Assembly (NCBI GenBank): GCA_903927025.1
Contig: CAIYLG010000032.1
Coordinates: forward strand, 1 to 39,767
Source: an uncultured Armatimonadota bacterium
GTDB taxonomy: Bacteria > Armatimonadota > Fimbriimonadia > Fimbriimonadales > Fimbriimonadaceae
Length of the DNA stretch: 39,767 bases
Direction of reading: 5' to 3'
In this document: in pieces, positions 19,294-27,801 of the stretch
Layout of the letters: each line of letters starts with the position of its first letter
How positions within the stretch are numbered: position 1 is the first letter of the stretch
Notes under the pieces: model-generated
Told to the model about the DNA's origin: nothing
The model's database searches: none
Seen by the model: the letters and a program-made list of their open reading frames with translations, nothing else
Position numbers and translations under genes: made by a program

Positions 19294-20196
19294 ATGTCTG
19301 ATTTGAAAGGAATTGCAAATAACCTGGTGGTGCTCTCAGGCGATCATAACGGTGTCGCGCTGAAAGAGATCGTAAAGGCCGAACTGAATAAGCTAGGTCG
19401 CCACTGCATCGACATCGGACCCTACTCTCCGGATATCAAAGTCGACTACGTGGACTATGCGACCACCCTCGGAAAGATTGTCGACTCCGGTGACTGTGCA
19501 TGGGGAGTTCTCATCTGCGGAACAGGTATCGGAGTGAGCATTGCCGCCAACCGATTCCAAAACGTTCGAGCCTCCGTGGTTCATGACCTGAACGTAGCCG
19601 TGAAAACACGCGAGCACAACGACTCCAACGTTATCTGCTTGGGCAGCTGGGTGAATACAGACGAAGTAAACATTGAAATCCTCCGCGCCTGGGCCGGCGA
19701 GCCATTTGGCGAGGGACGTCATGTCAAGCGCGTCGAAAAGACCAAGCGGCAGGATAAGGATAAGGTGGTCTTCACCAACGGCATCTTCGACCTCCTCCAC
19801 GCAGGTCACATCAATCTTCTTAATTTCTCCAAATCCCTTGGTGGCAAGCTGGTGGTTGGCATCAACTCAGATAGAGCGACAAAGCTCCTGAAGGGTAACG
19901 ACCGTCCCATCAACAACGAGCAGGACCGCAAGGCAATTCTAGAGACGCTCACCTGCGTCGACGAGGTCATCATCTTCGATGACGTCACTCCCACCGAACT
20001 GGTGAACTCGCTCCACCCGGACATCCTCGTCAAGGGTGCTGAATGGACAAGCGACGAAGTGCGTCAGCGAGACAACGTCCCAGACGACATCGAGATCAAG
20101 GTTTTCCCCCTCCTCTACAAGGGTGGAAGCAACGCGAAGTATTCAACGACGTCGTTGGTGGAAAAGGCCCGCGTAGGCAACGACTCGGCAAGCTGA
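19294..20196 (+). CDS. Fusion: RpiB/LacA-type sugar-phosphate isomerase plus HldE-C-type nucleotidyltransferase
   Basis: Residues 1-145 are an RpiB-family aldose-ketose phosphate isomerase: the GDHNG start, DYVDYA, catalytic C75 in LICGTGIGVSIAANR, and REHNDSNVICLG. Residues 155-295 are a HxGH nucleotidyltransferase like the C-terminal domain of HldE/RfaE (TNGIFDLLHAGHINLL with HAGH at 169-172, VGINSD, KG motif). In E. coli that domain joins to a kinase and makes ADP-heptose from heptose 1-phosphate; here it is joined to an isomerase instead. The gene leads the operon and its stop overlaps the kinase start (TGATG). Isomerase substrate: ribose 5-phosphate is the family norm, but a heptulose phosphate is suggested by the context. 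Confidence 0.88.
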   Translation: MSDLKGIANNLVVLSGDHNGVALKEIVKAELNKLGRHCIDIGPYSPDIKVDYVDYATTLGKIVDSGDCAWGVLICGTGIGVSIAANRFQNVRASVVHDLNVAVKTREHNDSNVICLGSWVNTDEVNIEILRAWAGEPFGEGRHVKRVEKTKRQDKDKVVFTNGIFDLLHAGHINLLNFSKSLGGKLVVGINSDRATKLLKGNDRPINNEQDRKAILETLTCVDEVIIFDDVTPTELVNSLHPDILVKGAEWTSDEVRQRDNVPDDIEIKVFPLLYKGGSNAKYSTTSLVEKARVGNDSAS

Positions 20197-21227
20197 TGAA
20201 ACAGGATTCGAATACGCCCGCCAGCGTAGGGGTACCTCTACGCTCAGAAGACTGTCTCAGCAAGTCTGAGGCTAAGCAGATGATCGAGGGCTTTGCGTCC
20301 AGCAAAGTTCTCATGATCGGCGACATCATCCTCGACGAGTATCGCTGGGGAACGGCGCTTGGCCTGTCTGCAGAGACTCCCACCATCGTAGCAAAAGATG
20401 ACAAAACCACCGTGTCCATTGGTGGTGCAGGCCTCTACTGTAGAAATATGCTCGCCTTAGGCGGCCAGGTGAAATTCATCTCCCTGATTGGCGGAGACGA
20501 ATTCCGTCGCTTCGCCAAAAGCTTCCGACACAAGAACCTCTCAAAGGCATTCTTCGAGGACAAGACCCGAAAGACGACAGTCAAAAGCCGGTTCTGGGTC
20601 AGCGGCTACAAGCTGCTCCAGTGGGACCAACTCGACAACAGATTTATTTCAGAAGAGTTGGAATCTCAGATTCTCGCGATGATCGAGAAGGACCTGCCTG
20701 AGTACGACAAGCTGGTGGTTTCCGATTATCGTCACGGTCTCATCAGCGAGGGTATGGCTGCAAAGCTGGTCCAAGTTGCCAAGAAGCATGGCAAGCCGAT
20801 CTACGTGGATTCTCAAGTCTCGCAGCGTGCAGGCAACCACCGATGGTACGTGGGGGCGGACTTCTTCTGCGTCAATGAGCGGGAAGCGTTAACGGTGGAT
20901 GCCGATTTTCTCAACCGGTCCATTCCTGATTCGCTCGCAGCCATCACCGCTGAACTCAAGGCGGGCACCGTCTTGGTCAAGCTCGGTGAGCGCGGCTGCT
21001 CCGTGATGATCGATTCCAAAATCGTTTCCGTCCTTCCTCCACCCACTGAGGTGCGGGACACTTCCGGAGCGGGAGACGCCTTTTTCTCCGTGCTTTCACT
21101 GGCCAAGGGCGACCTCACCGAAAAGCATCTTGCGATGGCCAACCGTTGGGCTTCGCTCTCAACAACCATCAAGGGAGCACAGCCTCCAACCCTGTCGATG
21201 CTATTCGATAGCTTCCCTAAGCGCTGA
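20196..21227 (+). CDS. PfkB-family sugar kinase, HldA/RfaE1-like
   Basis: The start at 20196 overlaps the previous stop by one base; the frame runs back to 20043 but that part reads as a shadow of the fusion gene. The protein has 343 residues. Ribokinase-fold motifs match the kinase half of HldE: IGDIILDEYRWG, the GGAGLYCRNMLALGG segment, and the anion-hole signature DTSGAGDAFFSVL near the C-terminus. HldE-N phosphorylates D-glycero-D-manno-heptose 7-phosphate at O1. An adjacent HldE-C-type domain in the fusion protein supports the same role. Confidence 0.85.
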   Translation: MKQDSNTPASVGVPLRSEDCLSKSEAKQMIEGFASSKVLMIGDIILDEYRWGTALGLSAETPTIVAKDDKTTVSIGGAGLYCRNMLALGGQVKFISLIGGDEFRRFAKSFRHKNLSKAFFEDKTRKTTVKSRFWVSGYKLLQWDQLDNRFISEELESQILAMIEKDLPEYDKLVVSDYRHGLISEGMAAKLVQVAKKHGKPIYVDSQVSQRAGNHRWYVGADFFCVNEREALTVDADFLNRSIPDSLAAITAELKAGTVLVKLGERGCSVMIDSKIVSVLPPPTEVRDTSGAGDAFFSVLSLAKGDLTEKHLAMANRWASLSTTIKGAQPPTLSMLFDSFPKR

Positions 21228-21235
21228 AATCCACC

Positions 21236-21964
21236 ATGAACATGCACCATTACGGCCTCGAAGTTGACAAGCTCCAGTCGCTCATCGCAACGCCAACTCA
21301 CCACGACACCGCTTACGGAACGCATGGCGTAGTCGCAGAAGCAGACGACTATCGCCTCGAACGATGGTTTGTGAAGAGCGGAGAGACTCTGAGCCTCACC
21401 ATTGAAGCAGGCCGAGAGCTCACACTTTTTGTCGAAGACGGGCTCGTTGGCGTAGGTGATGAGGAAGTTGCGAAGCACAAGCAGATCACTCTCGCACCAG
21501 GAACCACGATAGAATTCTTGGCCAAGTCAGATTCCGCTCTATATGGATTCAGCGGTCTGATTGACGAATCAAGTCTGACCAGTGGCTACAGAATTGCCTC
21601 GCCAGATGACTACCGAGACAAGTATTGGGGAAGCATCCAAACGATGGTCAACGCCATCTACACGGGAAAGCGCCTCTTCTTTGGCAAGGGCCAGCACAGC
21701 AGCCTCCACTTTCACTGCAACAAGCTGGAGCATTACTACATCCACACCGGCAAGCTCCTGGTCCGTTTGCGAGCAGGCCGTGGTGAAGATCGTCTGTTCA
21801 CCCTGAACCAGGGAGATACGCTGCTGATTCCGCCCGGTCTCATGCACCAGGATGGTGGTTTGGAAGACACCGTCATTATCGAAGTTTCGACGCACGATGT
21901 GGACAGCGACTCATTCATCGTGGAAGACGGCGCGACGATGGAAATGCCTGGATTCGGGTCATGA
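21236..21964 (+). CDS. Two-cupin protein, possible sugar-phosphate isomerase
   Basis: This 242-residue protein seems to hold two cupin barrels. The first (about 25-105) is degenerate. The second (about 145-225) has metal ligands H158, H160 and E165 in SSLHFHCNKLEHYY and H204 in IPPGLMHQ. That arrangement resembles type II phosphomannose isomerase and lyxose isomerase cupins, which interconvert aldoses and ketoses. It lies between the kinase and the phosphatase; its stop overlaps the next start (ATGA). A role as isomerase or epimerase in the sugar pathway is likely but not certain. Confidence 0.7.
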   Translation: MNMHHYGLEVDKLQSLIATPTHHDTAYGTHGVVAEADDYRLERWFVKSGETLSLTIEAGRELTLFVEDGLVGVGDEEVAKHKQITLAPGTTIEFLAKSDSALYGFSGLIDESSLTSGYRIASPDDYRDKYWGSIQTMVNAIYTGKRLFFGKGQHSSLHFHCNKLEHYYIHTGKLLVRLRAGRGEDRLFTLNQGDTLLIPPGLMHQDGGLEDTVIIEVSTHDVDSDSFIVEDGATMEMPGFGS

Positions 21965-22326
21965 GCAAGAAGGTCGTTTTTGACCTAGATGGAACGCTGT
22001 GCACGTCCTCGGCGCCAGACTACGAAAATGCTCAGGCCATTCCCGAGGCAGTGGAAGTGGTCAATCGACTTTATGATGAGGGCTTCACCATCCTCGTCTA
22101 CACCGCAAGGTTTATGGGCCGCAACGGCTCAGACATACACAAGACCTACCACGAAGGCTACGACTTTACAAAGAAGCAGCTTGAGAAGTGGGGAATCAAG
22201 CATCACCGACTGATGATGGGCAAGCCGCCCGCAGATGTTGTGATCGACGACCTGGCTGTGTTCTTTCAGCCAGATTGGAAGGAAATCGAAAAACGAATTC
22301 GAGAGAAGGTTGGGGACTCTAAATGA
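21961..22326 (+). CDS. Minimal HAD-family phosphatase
   Basis: The product has 121 residues with no cap domain. Motif I is VFDLDGTLC (Asp nucleophile and DxD), the threonine motif II is in LVYTARF, a lysine precedes in the FTKKQLEKWGIKHH region, and motif IV is VVIDDLA. It is similar in size to small HAD proteins of capsule and LPS loci. In the heptose pathway a HAD enzyme (GmhB) removes the 7-phosphate; this one could do that step. It overlaps both neighbours by 4 bp. Confidence 0.82.
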   Translation: MSKKVVFDLDGTLCTSSAPDYENAQAIPEAVEVVNRLYDEGFTILVYTARFMGRNGSDIHKTYHEGYDFTKKQLEKWGIKHHRLMMGKPPADVVIDDLAVFFQPDWKEIEKRIREKVGDSK

Positions 22327-23063
22327 AGCTATACGTTGACACCGCAAATTTGGTCGATATCGAGCAGGCGCTCGATCTCGGCATCGTCGAAGGCATTACG
22401 ACCAATCCATCGCTCTTTGCAAAAGAGCCAAAGTCGGACTACATCGCCCATCTGCAGAAGATTGTCGATCTGGCCCACAAGTACGGCGGAACTCAGTCCC
22501 TCAGCGTGGAAGTTTTCAGCGCTGACCCTAAGGAGATGATTGTCCAGGGCGAGCAGTTCGTTAAGGAACTCAACTACCCACACCTCCGCGTTAAGGTTCA
22601 GGTCAGCTACAAAGGGACCAGCTACCTCAACGTCGTTCGTGAATTCTCACAGCGCGGAATCCCAGTCAACTGCACCGCACTGATGACGCCTGTTCAGGCA
22701 ACGATGGCCGCCGCAGCGGGCGCCAAATACGTCAGCCTTTTCTACAACCGAATCAAGGATGGCCTCAACGGGTTTGAAGAGGAGCGAGCAGCCCTCCTCG
22801 GTGCTGGAGTCGTCGATATGACTGACTTCGACCCCAATAACGTGGTTCGCGAAACACGAGATCTCATTGAGAACTATCCCAATGCAGAAATCATTGCGGG
22901 AAGCATCCGAAATGTTCTAGACGTCAAGTACGCAGGCTTGGCCGGTGCACACATCGTTACCGTCGGACCCAAGATCCTGAACCAGGCGATGGGGCACTAC
23001 AAGACCGATGAAGCGGTTGGCCAATTCCTTACGGACTTTGCCAAGTGGCTGTCCACGGAATAG
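22323..23063 (+). CDS. Transaldolase, TalC/fructose-6-phosphate aldolase-like
   Basis: This 246-residue class I aldolase barrel begins MKLYVDTANL..., with the conserved GITTNPSLFAKE and the Schiff-base lysine K91 in LRVKVQVSYKG. NCTALMTPVQA and IIAGSIRNVLDV follow as in the family. Such enzymes transfer dihydroxyacetone units, giving fructose 6-phosphate or sedoheptulose 7-phosphate, the entry substrate of heptose synthesis. Its place inside a sugar-activation operon suggests it supplies the C7 precursor rather than serving general pentose metabolism. Confidence 0.88.
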   Translation: MKLYVDTANLVDIEQALDLGIVEGITTNPSLFAKEPKSDYIAHLQKIVDLAHKYGGTQSLSVEVFSADPKEMIVQGEQFVKELNYPHLRVKVQVSYKGTSYLNVVREFSQRGIPVNCTALMTPVQATMAAAAGAKYVSLFYNRIKDGLNGFEEERAALLGAGVVDMTDFDPNNVVRETRDLIENYPNAEIIAGSIRNVLDVKYAGLAGAHIVTVGPKILNQAMGHYKTDEAVGQFLTDFAKWLSTE

Positions 23064-23091
23064 TCGGGCTGATCTAAGAACAGCTTAAACG

Positions 23092-24192
23092 ATGTCAGGC
23101 AAACAGAGAATCCTGGTGCACAGCATCGGCAGCTTAGGTGACACTATTGTCACCATTCCTGCCCTGCGAGTGGTTCGGCGGCGATACGGCAGCGATGCCG
23201 AGATCACGCTCCTCAGCGACGTCACACAGCCTGACATCGTGAAGGCAAAAGATGTGCTTGAAGGCACTGGTCTGGTCGACAAGTACCTGGAGTACAAGAT
23301 TGCCGGCGGTGCCAAGGCAATGCTTCCCTCCGTGTTCAAGCTGTGGAAGATGCTTGTCGGCGGAAAATTCGATGCAGTCGTCTATCTGATGACCAGCGAG
23401 AGGTCCGCAAAAGCCGTCCAGCGAGATGAACTCTTTTTCAAACTAGCAGGCATTAAGAAGCGCTATGGCTTTGAGCCCTTTAGCGATGAGTACCTCTACC
23501 CCCGTGACGAACGGGGCCGGCCCAAACAGGTGCCCCACGAGGCGGTAAGGCGCGGTGAGCGGCTTGAAAAGTACGGATTTGGCAAGCTTCAGCACGATGA
23601 CCTTTACGAGGCATTTCTCATCCCGCCGGATGCCGCCAGCGAAAAGGCGATCAGTTGGCTGAACGAGCGTCGACAGTTCCCGGACAAGGTTCTGGTTGGC
23701 TTCTGCCCTGGAACCAAAATGCCGTCCAAGCGATGGCCACTGGATCGATTTGAGGAGATCGGCCGGCGCCTCATCGCAGATGGCAGATTCGAAATCGTGG
23801 TTGGCGGCGGGCCGAATGATGCTGCCGACGCAAAGACGCTCATTGCGGCTTGGGGACAGGGCCTGAATGCTGCCGGCGAGTTCTCGGTAATGGGTTCCGC
23901 CGCCCTCCTGCATCAATGCTCATTCATCGTCTCTGTCGACAGCGGCCCGATGCACTTAGCTGGTGTTGGTGGCGTGCCCTGTGTCTCCATCTTCAGCTCC
24001 ATCGACTTTCCGGGGCGGTTTAGCCCGCTTGGCAAGGGGCATATCCTCCTCCGCTACGATGACGTGGACTGCTCCGCGTGCCGGAACCCTAACTGCCCAG
24101 TGAAGGGGCATCCGTGCATGACAGCCGTCACCGTTGAGCAGGTTTGGGATGCTGTGAAGAAGGTCTCTGGCGAAATCGGCCACCCGCTCTGA
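23092..24192 (+). CDS. Glycosyltransferase family 9 (heptosyltransferase-like)
   Basis: This 366-residue GT-B enzyme starts with the GT9 motif (HSIGSLGDTIVTIPALRVVRR). It has the C-terminal donor-site motif VSVDSGPMHLAGVGGVPCV and the CSACRNPNCP...PCM cysteine cluster typical of ADP-heptose:LPS heptosyltransferases. It acts at the inner face of the cytoplasmic membrane on LPS core or a similar acceptor. It lies 28 bp after the transaldolase and probably uses the sugar nucleotide made by the operon. Confidence 0.88.
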   Translation: MSGKQRILVHSIGSLGDTIVTIPALRVVRRRYGSDAEITLLSDVTQPDIVKAKDVLEGTGLVDKYLEYKIAGGAKAMLPSVFKLWKMLVGGKFDAVVYLMTSERSAKAVQRDELFFKLAGIKKRYGFEPFSDEYLYPRDERGRPKQVPHEAVRRGERLEKYGFGKLQHDDLYEAFLIPPDAASEKAISWLNERRQFPDKVLVGFCPGTKMPSKRWPLDRFEEIGRRLIADGRFEIVVGGGPNDAADAKTLIAAWGQGLNAAGEFSVMGSAALLHQCSFIVSVDSGPMHLAGVGGVPCVSIFSSIDFPGRFSPLGKGHILLRYDDVDCSACRNPNCPVKGHPCMTAVTVEQVWDAVKKVSGEIGHPL

Positions 24193-24194
24193 AA

Positions 24195-24219
24195 CCCCTC
24201 ACCGTAGAATTCGGTGGGG
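24195..24219 (+). terminator. Possible hairpin after the GT9 gene
   Basis: CACCG and CGGTG pair around a 7-base loop, extended by CCC/GGG with one bulged T. There is no clear T tract, so it is a weak call. Confidence 0.3.
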
Positions 24220-24290
24220 AAGCGTTCCACGCACACTCCCGGATGACGACCATGATCGTGTGCTTTCGCTGTCCATAATGTCAACACGCC

Positions 24291-25001
24291 ATGGCTGACG
24301 ATCGACCCACCATCCAGATGCTTTCGGCGTTTCTGCGTCAGCTGACGCGACCAGAAGTGCCCGTCCTACAGGAAGGCCTTGAGATTTGGGTCGGCTGGGG
24401 CGTGTTGGCGATTGTCGCTTCAATCCTCCACCATGATGTCGGTGGGCTGATTGCCATCGCCGCGGGCTGGGGAAGTTACTATTTTTTGCGGCGTCGACGG
24501 GAAACCCAGATGGCATCGCTCACCCCTGGGCAACGGCTCGCTTACGAACGATGGCGCAGAGTCCATCGCGTCCAGAAATTGCTGAAGGATGGATACATCA
24601 AGCGGTCTATCCCCTTGCCGGTGATGGTGCGGCTAGAAAGCGCAGCTCGCAACTGGCATGACGCACGAGAGGGACTCCACAACTGGCTAGATGCCGACCC
24701 TGCCGCTGTCGCCGAACTCGCCGCCACCATCGACAGCCTCATGATCGCCGCTGTCGCCGTCGCCGAGCCGGTGATCAAGCAAAAAGATCAACGGAACAAA
24801 GATGTCCGACTCATGGAAGAGGATGCTGACTTGATGAACCGAATCTGCGCCAAGATCGAAGCCGAAGAGGCCCGCCTCCTCGCCTGGAAGATTGAGCCAG
24901 TAGGAACCACCTCAATCTCCCCCGACTCTCTGCGCGCCCGGCTCGAGAACATCAAAGCAGAGCGACTAGCCGCCGAAGCCGAACTCGACTCGCTCATTTG
25001 A
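24291..25001 (+). CDS. Hypothetical membrane-anchored protein with helical cytoplasmic domain
   Basis: The product has 236 residues. One or two hydrophobic segments lie at about 33-65 (VGWGVLAIVASILHH, GGLIAIAAGWGSYYFL), followed by RRRR and a long helical region with coiled-coil-like charge patterns up to the C-terminus. No family was recognised. CATAAT (24274-24279) lies 11 bases before the ATG. Confidence 0.55.
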   Translation: MADDRPTIQMLSAFLRQLTRPEVPVLQEGLEIWVGWGVLAIVASILHHDVGGLIAIAAGWGSYYFLRRRRETQMASLTPGQRLAYERWRRVHRVQKLLKDGYIKRSIPLPVMVRLESAARNWHDAREGLHNWLDADPAAVAELAATIDSLMIAAVAVAEPVIKQKDQRNKDVRLMEEDADLMNRICAKIEAEEARLLAWKIEPVGTTSISPDSLRARLENIKAERLAAEAELDSLI

Positions 25002-25064
25002 GCAGGGGAGCGTTTCCTTTAGGTGCCACCCATCCGGGGGCTGCGGGTTTGAACACGCTTGCGG

Positions 25065-25171
25065 CCTTGACTTCTAGTCAAGGTACTAATCCCATGAACA
25101 CTCTGCCTTCGCGACCAACCCCCGGGTTGAAACCCGGGCTGCAGGAGTGCTGAAGGCCGCACTCCTGCAGC
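25065..25171. terminator. Cluster of three hairpins between convergent genes
   Basis: The hairpins are CCTTGACT/AGTCAAGG (25065-25083, 3-base loop), CCCGGGTT/AACCCGGG (25121-25138, 2-base loop), and a 13-bp perfect stem with arms 25138-25150 and 25159-25171. They sit between a plus-strand and a minus-strand gene and so could stop transcription both ways. The middle one also resembles palindromic units of intergenic repeat families. Confidence 0.5.
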
Positions 25172-25183
25172 GGCGAGTCCGCC

Positions 25184-27751
25184 TCAGGGCTTCACAAGAC
25201 GAACCAATCCCACATCAACACCCTGCCCGCCCGTTGTCTGGTGACAATGGACGGTGAGCACGATGTGCGCTCCGGGCTTGAGCTGGGCCCTTGCTGCCGC
25301 AGAGATTTCGAGCGGCTCGTAGGAGTTTTGATAGCCGGCTTCCTTGGTGGCGAGTACGCCATTCACGTAGACCTCAACATCCTCGTCGTGATACACCTGC
25401 ATAAACAGGTCACCCTTGAAGTCGGGCATTGTGAATTCGCGTCGAAGCCAGATATCGTCAGAAGTCCACTGGGTCTTTGGAGCGATCCCCGGAGTACCGT
25501 CGGACCCGAAAGGTCCAACGCCGTCCTTCCAGGCACTTGCATCAAAGGACGAACTCGTCCAGCTTTCGGCCGGCTGACTCAGCGAATACTTCCAGCGAAC
25601 CTCAGCATCCTTTGAACTGGGGACAACCGAAACCATCTTAGGCATCTTCGGGAGCGGTGCCCAAGGGCCTACGTTAACCTTGTCATCAAACTGAACCCAC
25701 TTCTTCCACGTCGCGCGGTCGGAAAGCATCTTGATGAAAATGCCACCCACCACTGATCGGGCGTGCATGCCGTCGCTCTTGATGTCATCGGTGATGTAGG
25801 AGTCGGCAAGCGGCGAGTGCGCGCTGGTCGTGTTCAGATAGTTGTAGATCGGATTGATCAGCGTCTCGAAGGAGTCCAGATCAGTCGCCATCGTGGCACT
25901 CCAAATCGACCAGTCCGTTTTGGTGAGGTGCGTTCGAGAGTCGAGCGGCACGCCGTACGGAAGCATGACCTTCTTGTAGTATTCGATTTCCTTGCGGGCG
26001 ACTGACGTCGGGAACACATTGAGGTTCAGAAGCCGATCCCAAACGAGGTTGTACTTCTGGCTCCATGTGTTCGGCTTGTCGAAGGCAAGGAGGGAGTGGT
26101 CACCTGCATCCGCAACTTCGACCCAGTGCTTCGCATCGACTTTGGCGATCTTGTCGTACTTGCGAGCGTTGACCTGGTCGCCATTGATTCGGCAGAGGTC
26201 GCCATATGCGGCTAAGCCGAGAATCGCCTTGATCGAGAGGTTGGCGTTGTGCGCCAAATGCCCCATAAAGTCGTCGGTGCAAAGCTGGTCTTCCGGATCA
26301 AGACCGTACTTTTCCAGATACTCCGCCCACTGAGTGAGCTTGGGCCACCAGGGCTTGAGCCAGCCAACATTCCCTTCAGACTGCGCGATCGCATCGCACA
26401 TGATGAGCATGTTGCCGCTTTCTTCAACTGGCATCCCTTCGCCGCCATCGTCGGTGCCCTTTGCAATTGGATAGGTCCCGAGATCGTGGGGGGCATTGGG
26501 GAATTTCCAGTGGTCCGAGGCCGCATAGCTGAGAATCGGTACCAGAGAGGCTTTTGCGAGCGGAGGATTCAGCACTGCCCAAATTGGGAACATCGGAAAC
26601 ATGACGTCAACCGTAGCGATGTCGCCGTTGCTGGTGTTCTCTTTTGTGAACATGAGCGGCTGCTTGTTTGCATCCGCCGCGATCCCTGTCGCCGCAAGAC
26701 ACTGGCGGTACGAGAGAGCCGCAATCAATGCATATTTAGGGCCGCCCAACGAAGTTAGGTCGTCCATCAGCAGCTTGTCGAAGATGTTGCATTGATCCGC
26801 CTCGTAGGCGAATTTGTCTTCGGCTTCCTGAAGCATCGATCCAGGAGTGGCGCCGTTCCGCCTCCAGAAGGGTCGAAGCTTTTGCCCGAAGTACTTGATG
26901 GCGTACACCTCGTCGTAGGCTATCATCGCGTGGCGGGAAACGGGTTTGGTTGAGACGCTTCCGAGGTCGAATTCCAGTGCCAATGTTGGCTGGTCATCGT
27001 CTGCGGCTCGGGGCATGCGCGCGTCATCCGTCTTTGGAAGGGCACCCTTCTCCGCAAAGGAAGCCGTAAGAACGGCTTCAGACCCACTAGCTGCCGTCAC
27101 CTGGTTAGTCGGAGCCGCCAAATATACGTAGCCCCAATCGATTCGGGTGTCGTCGCCAGCTGTTTGCAGAACCGGTTGATCAGCCGTGCCAGCGTGAAGT
27201 GCGGTTAAGGGGCCAAACGTTTCGCGTCCCCATACAACCGTCTGCTTGGTGTCATTTACGGTAAGTGCAGAACTGGCGCTGTCAAAGATTTCAACCTTAT
27301 GAGGCTTTCCGTCCGCGGACCGAACCTTCCAGTCGATATAGTTCACTGGTCGCGTCATCGCACTCAGATCATCTGGAATTGCCGCGGCAATAAAGTTCAG
27401 GGTGACATGGACCTGGCTGTTTTCGAAGTCGAAGATGCTTTGAGATGGTGTCAGCCGGAAGCCCACCTGCGGCAATGCAGGAATCGACTTCGGAGAATTG
27501 CCGATCAGGCGATACGCGGTCCCATCCACTCGAATCATGCTGATCAGCGGGTGCGGATGGTGAGTCCAGTGTCGGGTGACGTCATCGGTTAGGTGATCTG
27601 CCTCTGACCAGATGCTGAAATACGGATCAAACGTGATCAGCGGAACTGCAGGTGGGCGAAAGCTTTGGGCATGTGCCTTGCCGAGGGTGCCCAAAAGGCT
27701 CCCACTGGTCAAAAGAGTGCCGAGTGCGAGGATGCGTAAAGTCGAGGTCAA
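25184..27751 (-). CDS. Secreted DUF4965/DUF5127/DUF1793 (glutaminase A-like) protein with C-terminal jelly-roll
   Basis: This is an 855-residue protein. The TTG start at 27751 is chosen for the GGAG six bases upstream and the signal peptide ending GKAHAQ. The N-terminal PPAVPLITFDPYFSIWS block, the middle TFGPL..YDEVYAIKYFG region and the RQCLAATG...NGDIATVDVMFP(MFP) block match the family known as glutaminase A-like, several members of which look like glycoside hydrolases with an (alpha/alpha)6 barrel. About 150 C-terminal residues (WLRREFTMPDF..VYVNG) resemble a galactose-binding jelly-roll. It is probably an extracytoplasmic carbohydrate- or glycoconjugate-acting enzyme. Confidence 0.82.
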   Translation of the reverse strand: MTSTLRILALGTLLTSGSLLGTLGKAHAQSFRPPAVPLITFDPYFSIWSEADHLTDDVTRHWTHHPHPLISMIRVDGTAYRLIGNSPKSIPALPQVGFRLTPSQSIFDFENSQVHVTLNFIAAAIPDDLSAMTRPVNYIDWKVRSADGKPHKVEIFDSASSALTVNDTKQTVVWGRETFGPLTALHAGTADQPVLQTAGDDTRIDWGYVYLAAPTNQVTAASGSEAVLTASFAEKGALPKTDDARMPRAADDDQPTLALEFDLGSVSTKPVSRHAMIAYDEVYAIKYFGQKLRPFWRRNGATPGSMLQEAEDKFAYEADQCNIFDKLLMDDLTSLGGPKYALIAALSYRQCLAATGIAADANKQPLMFTKENTSNGDIATVDVMFPMFPIWAVLNPPLAKASLVPILSYAASDHWKFPNAPHDLGTYPIAKGTDDGGEGMPVEESGNMLIMCDAIAQSEGNVGWLKPWWPKLTQWAEYLEKYGLDPEDQLCTDDFMGHLAHNANLSIKAILGLAAYGDLCRINGDQVNARKYDKIAKVDAKHWVEVADAGDHSLLAFDKPNTWSQKYNLVWDRLLNLNVFPTSVARKEIEYYKKVMLPYGVPLDSRTHLTKTDWSIWSATMATDLDSFETLINPIYNYLNTTSAHSPLADSYITDDIKSDGMHARSVVGGIFIKMLSDRATWKKWVQFDDKVNVGPWAPLPKMPKMVSVVPSSKDAEVRWKYSLSQPAESWTSSSFDASAWKDGVGPFGSDGTPGIAPKTQWTSDDIWLRREFTMPDFKGDLFMQVYHDEDVEVYVNGVLATKEAGYQNSYEPLEISAAARAQLKPGAHIVLTVHCHQTTGGQGVDVGLVRLVKP

Positions 27752-27801
27752 TCCGTACTCCTGCCTTAAAGGCGGTTTAGTTTATCGCCCAATGGCCCCC
27801 G

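Noticed and set aside
25241-27592. Several long plus-strand ORFs
   Set aside because: They are antisense shadows of the DUF4965 gene, which has a signal peptide and family motifs throughout.
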